A DNA stretch of 11,089 nucleotides from an uncultured Bacteroidales bacterium. Its GTDB lineage: Bacteria > Bacteroidota > Bacteroidia > Bacteroidales > UBA932. Location: positions 1 through 11,089 of the forward strand of contig CAMZCW010000064.1 in assembly GCA_947305045.1 (NCBI GenBank). The letters run 5' to 3'. Position 1 is the first letter of the stretch. Each line of letters starts with the position of its first letter. Below, piece by piece: positions 7,364-11,089 of the stretch. The position numbers and the translations under genes were made by a program. The notes under the pieces were generated by a model. The model was not told where the DNA came from. It saw only the letters and a program-made list of their open reading frames with translations, and ran no database searches.

Positions 7364-10300
7364 TTAGAAATTCATTTGAAGGTTAAGGACAAAACTTCTG
7401 GCCTTGGGATAGGCGCCGATATCGGCCCTGCGGATGGTCGATGTCTCGCTGGACGTGGAGACATCCGGATCAAAGCCGTTGTAGGATGTGAGAAGGAAGA
7501 GATTCTCGCCGGTTACCCCGACGGTGAGGCTGCGCATGAACGACTTTCTCTTCTTGGTAAAATCGAACGTGTAGGACAGGCTCACGGTCTTGAGCCGGAG
7601 ATAGGAAGCGTCGTGGACTTGCAGTGAGCTTGGAACGTGGCGCTCGCCGATACCGGCACGGGGATAGTTCGATTCCGGATTTCTTACCGGATGCCAGGCA
7701 TCGGTCATGTAGCGGTACTGGTTGGTATAGTAGCCGCCGGACATGGTGAACTCTGACCAGTTATAGATTTTCCCGCCCAGTGAATAGGCAAGATAAACGC
7801 CTAATTTAAGCCGTTTGTAGTGGACGGTATTCTGGAGGCCGCCATAAAGGATGGGGTCTGCGCTGCCCAGGTAACGGAGATCCTCGGTGGAGAGATTCCC
7901 GTCGTGATTCACGTCCACATATTTGGGCCTTCCCAGCATGACATAATAGTTGGGGTTGTCCGAAGAAAGCGCCGTCTGGCCCACATAACTGCGGGTTATC
8001 TGGTTTTTCATGACCTCCTCTACGTTGTGGAAGACGCCTTCATACTGGAAGCCCCACAACGCATTGAGCGGATAACCGGACTTGTAACCGTAAATCATAA
8101 ATCCACTGCCTTCCATTACGGAGACATACTCCTCGTGGCCGATGTCTTCCACCATCTGTGAGTTGTGTGAAAGGGTGAATTCCGTTGACCAGCCCCAGTT
8201 CCTTTTGACAATGTTCTTGGTATCCAGGGTGAATTCCACCCCGCGGTTGGACGTGCGGCCCAGATTGGTATAGCGGTCCGAGAACCCGGTGGACTGGATG
8301 GTCTTCAGCGTAAGCAGCAGGTCTGTGGTATAAGAAGTGTATGCCTCCACCGTAAGGTTGATTCTCTCCTTGAGCAGGGAAATGTCAATCCCGGCATTAT
8401 ACAGCGTGGTTTTCTCCCAGGTGAGGTTGGGGTTCTCCACCCTTGACGGATAGAATCCTGCGCTTTGGGTTCCTTCAAAGACGGCGCCGGAAGTGGAAGA
8501 AGCATATACCCCAAGGGAACGGTATGCCGCAATGGCATCGTTGCCTGTACGGCCGGCGCTCAGCCTGAGGGAAAGGTTGTCCATCCAGGGAACGGCTTTC
8601 ATGAAACGCTCATTGGTCACATTCCATTTCAATGCCACGGAAGGGAAGAATCCCCATTTGTTGTTTGCGGCGAAGTTGGATGAGCCGTCGGCCCTTGCGG
8701 TAAATGTAATGTAGTATCGGCCTTTATAGTTGTAATTGAGGCGCGTGTACACGGACTCCCGGACAATCCTTTCCGTATTGGAATTGTTGGTATAGCCCTC
8801 TTTCGTGCTCACGGCGTTGAGGTTATTCCATTTCAGGTTGTCGTCCAGGATGCCATCGGCCGCCACAATCATTTGGTCAACCCGCTTGGAACTGGCGGAG
8901 AAGCCTGCCATCCCTTCAAAATGGTGGCCTTTCCCAAACTTCTTTGTCCAGGTGACGGTGTTTTCACTCATGAGTTGGGTGGCGTTGTATTCCGTACGGT
9001 TCGCGAGACCGCCCTGTCCATCATAACGGGCCGGAAGCGTTGAGGGGCTGTATTTAAATACCCCCACATGATGGGGCGTAAAAGTATTCTGGCTCCTGAT
9101 GACAAGCCCCGGCAGCGGTTTCAGGGTGATTTCCCCGGACACGGAACTGTTCAGGCGGTCTTTATGGAAATCGATGAGGTTGATGGCATTCCGGGGTGTG
9201 TTTATCTTGGTGCCGTTCTCGTAGAGGGGGTTGACTTCGTCCGTTGCGCCGATGAACGGGGCCAGGTACACCACGCCCGTATAGACATTGGTACCGCCGA
9301 TGTTGGCCTTGTTGGGATTCTCCCGGGCATATGTGAGCGTGGCCTTGAGCCCCACGCTAAGCCATTTTGTGAAATCGTGGGATATATTGAAGCGGCCGGT
9401 TATACGGCTGAATCCGCTTCCGTCCACAATTCCCTGGGTATCATTGACGCCTGCCGATGCAAAATAGGACGTCCCGCTCTTTTTTCCGGAAACGGAAACG
9501 TTGGCCGTTTTTGTAAAAGCGGTACGGGTGACTTCCTCAAGCCAGTCGGTGTTGTTCTTGAAGTCCGCAACATCATAGGTCGCAGTTGGCGCCGATGCGG
9601 TAGGATGATAAATGTAGTAATCCAGATAGGTGTAGTCGTTCCGGTAACGGATAAGCTCTTCCGTGTTCATGACGTCCAGTTTTCGGGCCAGTCTCGACAC
9701 GCCGAAAGTAGCTTTTACCGACACCCGGGGACGGGCGGTTACGCCTTTCTTGGTGGTTATGATGACAACGCCGTTCGCTCCCCTCGAACCATAGATGGCG
9801 GTGGAGGAGGCATCTTTGAGGATGCTGATGGATTCAATGTCGTCCGGGTTGATTTCATTGAGGTCCATGACGGCATCCATCACACCATCGACAACGATAA
9901 GGGGCTCGTTCGATGCTTCGATAGAACGCGTTCCCCTAAGGCGGATGGAGGTCCCGGCTCCGGGTTCTCCGGTTGTGGACATGACGTCCATGCCGGCCAC
10001 TTTCCCCTGCAAGGCCTGGTCAATGCTGGTTGTGGGTGACTCGATGATTTCATCCATCTTTACCAGCGACACGCTTCCGGTAAGATCTGTTTTCTTGGCC
10101 TGGCCATATCCGATTACCACCACGTCATTCAGCGTAGTGGAGGCATCCGGTTTCATGGTAACGTCAATTGTGCGCCGTCCGTCCACGACAACGGTCTGCG
10201 TTTCGTAACCCAGGAAGTCGAATTGGAGGATGGTGTCTTCCTTTTTGAGCGTAATGGAATACTTTCCATCCGACCCGGCCATGGAACCATGCCTGGAGTT

Positions 10301-10432
10301 GGGAGCAATGACGCTTGCCCCAGGGAGAGGAAGGCCCTCCTCGTCAAGCACTGTCCCGGTAACCGTGAAGCTTTGCGCCCATGTCACGAGTGGAAACAGC
10401 ATCCATGCTACCAGTAAAATTAGTTTTCGCAT
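7364..10432 (-). CDS. SusC/RagA-family TonB-dependent outer-membrane transporter
   Basis: This 1022-residue protein is a TonB-linked outer-membrane channel of the SusC/RagA family, which imports oligomers captured by its SusD partner. A signal peptide covers residues 1-19 (cleavage probably before Gln20). A carboxypeptidase-regulatory-like beta-sandwich follows (about 22-95), then a TonB-box/linker segment with DVVVIGYG (103-110). The plug domain (about 115-230) ends in the hallmark ISILKDASSTAIYGSRGANG, with VVIITTKKG directly after it. The rest is a beta-barrel with many aromatic-rich strands, ending in QMNF with the expected C-terminal Phe. An EF-hand-like DVNHDGNLSTED stretch near the C-terminus (around 7880-7915) is common in this family. 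There is no extra N-terminal STN domain, so direct anti-sigma signalling through this receptor is unlikely. Length is typical. The start at 10432 is chosen because it begins the signal peptide and lies 12 bases after the upstream stop. Substrate unknown. Confidence 0.97.
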   Translation of the reverse strand: MRKLILLVAWMLFPLVTWAQSFTVTGTVLDEEGLPLPGASVIAPNSRHGSMAGSDGKYSITLKKEDTILQFDFLGYETQTVVVDGRRTIDVTMKPDASTTLNDVVVIGYGQAKKTDLTGSVSLVKMDEIIESPTTSIDQALQGKVAGMDVMSTTGEPGAGTSIRLRGTRSIEASNEPLIVVDGVMDAVMDLNEINPDDIESISILKDASSTAIYGSRGANGVVIITTKKGVTARPRVSVKATFGVSRLARKLDVMNTEELIRYRNDYTYLDYYIYHPTASAPTATYDVADFKNNTDWLEEVTRTAFTKTANVSVSGKKSGTSYFASAGVNDTQGIVDGSGFSRITGRFNISHDFTKWLSVGLKATLTYARENPNKANIGGTNVYTGVVYLAPFIGATDEVNPLYENGTKINTPRNAINLIDFHKDRLNSSVSGEITLKPLPGLVIRSQNTFTPHHVGVFKYSPSTLPARYDGQGGLANRTEYNATQLMSENTVTWTKKFGKGHHFEGMAGFSASSKRVDQMIVAADGILDDNLKWNNLNAVSTKEGYTNNSNTERIVRESVYTRLNYNYKGRYYITFTARADGSSNFAANNKWGFFPSVALKWNVTNERFMKAVPWMDNLSLRLSAGRTGNDAIAAYRSLGVYASSTSGAVFEGTQSAGFYPSRVENPNLTWEKTTLYNAGIDISLLKERINLTVEAYTSYTTDLLLTLKTIQSTGFSDRYTNLGRTSNRGVEFTLDTKNIVKRNWGWSTEFTLSHNSQMVEDIGHEEYVSVMEGSGFMIYGYKSGYPLNALWGFQYEGVFHNVEEVMKNQITRSYVGQTALSSDNPNYYVMLGRPKYVDVNHDGNLSTEDLRYLGSADPILYGGLQNTVHYKRLKLGVYLAYSLGGKIYNWSEFTMSGGYYTNQYRYMTDAWHPVRNPESNYPRAGIGERHVPSSLQVHDASYLRLKTVSLSYTFDFTKKRKSFMRSLTVGVTGENLFLLTSYNGFDPDVSTSSETSTIRRADIGAYPKARSFVLNLQMNF

Positions 10433-10444
10433 AAAACTACGGGG

Positions 10445-11089
10445 TTAGCGGTCTTCTGCCTGATGTCCTGTACGGTCTACCTGGTGGTAGAATTGGGTGT
10501 AGGGTACGTCAGTTCTTCCGGCTCCTTTTTTCATCAGGGCCACAAGAGCCTGGAAATAAGTGGTATAAATATCCCTCGGGAGGGCATCTTTTTCACGACA
10601 CACGTTGGCGGCCAGGCCCACGACTTCGCCCATCATGGCACAGGTGCGCATAACCCTGACAGAGCCAAGGGCAATGTGCGTGACGGAGATGTCGCGTCCG
10701 GCCATGAACAGATTGGCAATGTCTGCGCTATAGAGGCAGCGATAGGGAATGGCATAAGGGTCGATGGGTACCAGCTTACCTATGGACATCCATTCTGCGC
10801 CGGGATATTTGTACGCATTTCTCGGGTCCGGATAATGCTGGTCGATGCGCCATGTAGTGGTGCAGGTGCCGTCCTCGTGAGGAATGGGGCGCGTTAGATC
10901 CTGTTCGCGCAGAATGTAGTCGCCCACGATGCGGCGGCTCTCGCGCTTGCCGCTCACGTGGCTCACCCATGTAAGATGCGTACACTGCCAATCTTCCTTC
11001 TTCGCAAGGCGGTTCTTACAGTAGGAGAATGTGCTGTAAGCTACGTACATACCGTAGTCGCGGATTTTTTCGGCATCGGCAATCTGGTC
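10445..11089 (-). CDS. FAD-dependent oxidoreductase, C-terminal part (5' end outside window)
   Basis: The visible 214 residues are the C-terminal end of a flavoprotein of the FAD_oxidored type (PF12831-like). The frame is open to the right edge and ends in TAA. Recognisable landmarks are the RESRRIVGDY-like stretch (residues about 50-58 of the visible part) and the FAD-contacting C-terminal segment NLFMAGRDIS followed by THIALGSVRVMRTCAMMGE and a small-residue helix (about 126-163). The N-terminal dinucleotide-binding GxGxxG motif must lie outside the window. Family members are flavin-dependent oxidoreductases of mostly unknown substrate and often lie in Bacteroidota sugar-utilisation loci. 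Here the stop is only 12 bases before the SusC start, so it is probably co-transcribed. Its reaction cannot be inferred from this fragment. Whether it carries a signal peptide is also unknown, because the start is missing. Confidence 0.85.
   Translation of the reverse strand, partial: DQIADAEKIRDYGMYVAYSTFSYCKNRLAKKEDWQCTHLTWVSHVSGKRESRRIVGDYILREQDLTRPIPHEDGTCTTTWRIDQHYPDPRNAYKYPGAEWMSIGKLVPIDPYAIPYRCLYSADIANLFMAGRDISVTHIALGSVRVMRTCAMMGEVVGLAANVCREKDALPRDIYTTYFQALVALMKKGAGRTDVPYTQFYHQVDRTGHQAEDR

Noticed and set aside
6739..7386. 215-codon plus-strand open frame
   Set aside because: Antisense to the SusD N-terminus and the SusC/SusD junction. It has no domain or signal peptide.
7880..7915. 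EF-hand or dockerin-like Asp-rich motif in SusC
   Set aside because: DxNxDGxLxxxD near the C-terminus is common in SusC-family barrels, so it is no evidence of a dockerin or a special calcium function.
9068..10039. 323-codon plus-strand open frame
   Set aside because: Antisense to the SusC plug and early barrel region. It shows low-complexity Gly/Val/Arg composition and no family signature.
10433..10444. Possible promoter or terminator in the longest intergenic gap
   Set aside because: Only 12 bases are available, with no inverted repeat and no Bacteroidota -7/-33 promoter pattern that could fit.

Overview
The window comes from the chromosome of a Bacteroidota bacterium, most likely a Bacteroidales gut or host-associated lineage. 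The evidence is a textbook SusC/SusD outer-membrane uptake pair, four consecutive lipoproteins with Bacteroidota-style signal peptides, BACON, DUF5689-like and fimbrillin-like domains, and start codons without clear Shine-Dalgarno sequences. Base composition looks moderately GC-rich by eye, a little over half G+C. That fits Alistipes- or Cryptobacteroides-like genomes better than low-GC Bacteroides, but I cannot name a genus.

All six genes lie on the minus strand, so transcription runs from the right edge to the left edge. In that order they are: the C-terminal end of a FAD-dependent oxidoreductase (11089-10445, 5' end outside the window); a SusC/RagA TonB-dependent transporter (10432-7364); a SusD/RagB surface lipoprotein (7362-5698); a small one-BACON-domain lipoprotein (5705 or 5714 to 5340); a 740-residue lipoprotein with two BACON-like domains and a DUF5689-like region (5343-3121); and the first 1039 residues of a large multidomain lipoprotein with a fimbrillin-like N-terminus (3118 to past the left edge). 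Gaps and overlaps between consecutive genes are 12, 1, -8 (or -17), -4 and 2 bases. The set is therefore almost certainly one operon with extensive translational coupling. No gene-free stretch exceeds 12 bases, and I see no internal promoter, terminator, RNA gene, mobile element or CRISPR array.

The locus reads as a polysaccharide-utilisation-type or related nutrient-capture locus. SusC and SusD form the gated outer-membrane importer. The three following lipoproteins sit where SusE/SusF-like surface binding proteins normally sit and are built from beta-sandwich binding modules. The oxidoreductase is a recurrent partner of such loci. No glycoside hydrolase, polysaccharide lyase, sulfatase, peptidase or regulator is visible, so the substrate cannot be assigned. 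The main unusual points are a G8 homopolymer just after the signal peptide of the last lipoprotein (possible phase variation), the duplicated modular architecture of that protein, and the tightly linked, little-characterised lipoprotein trio.
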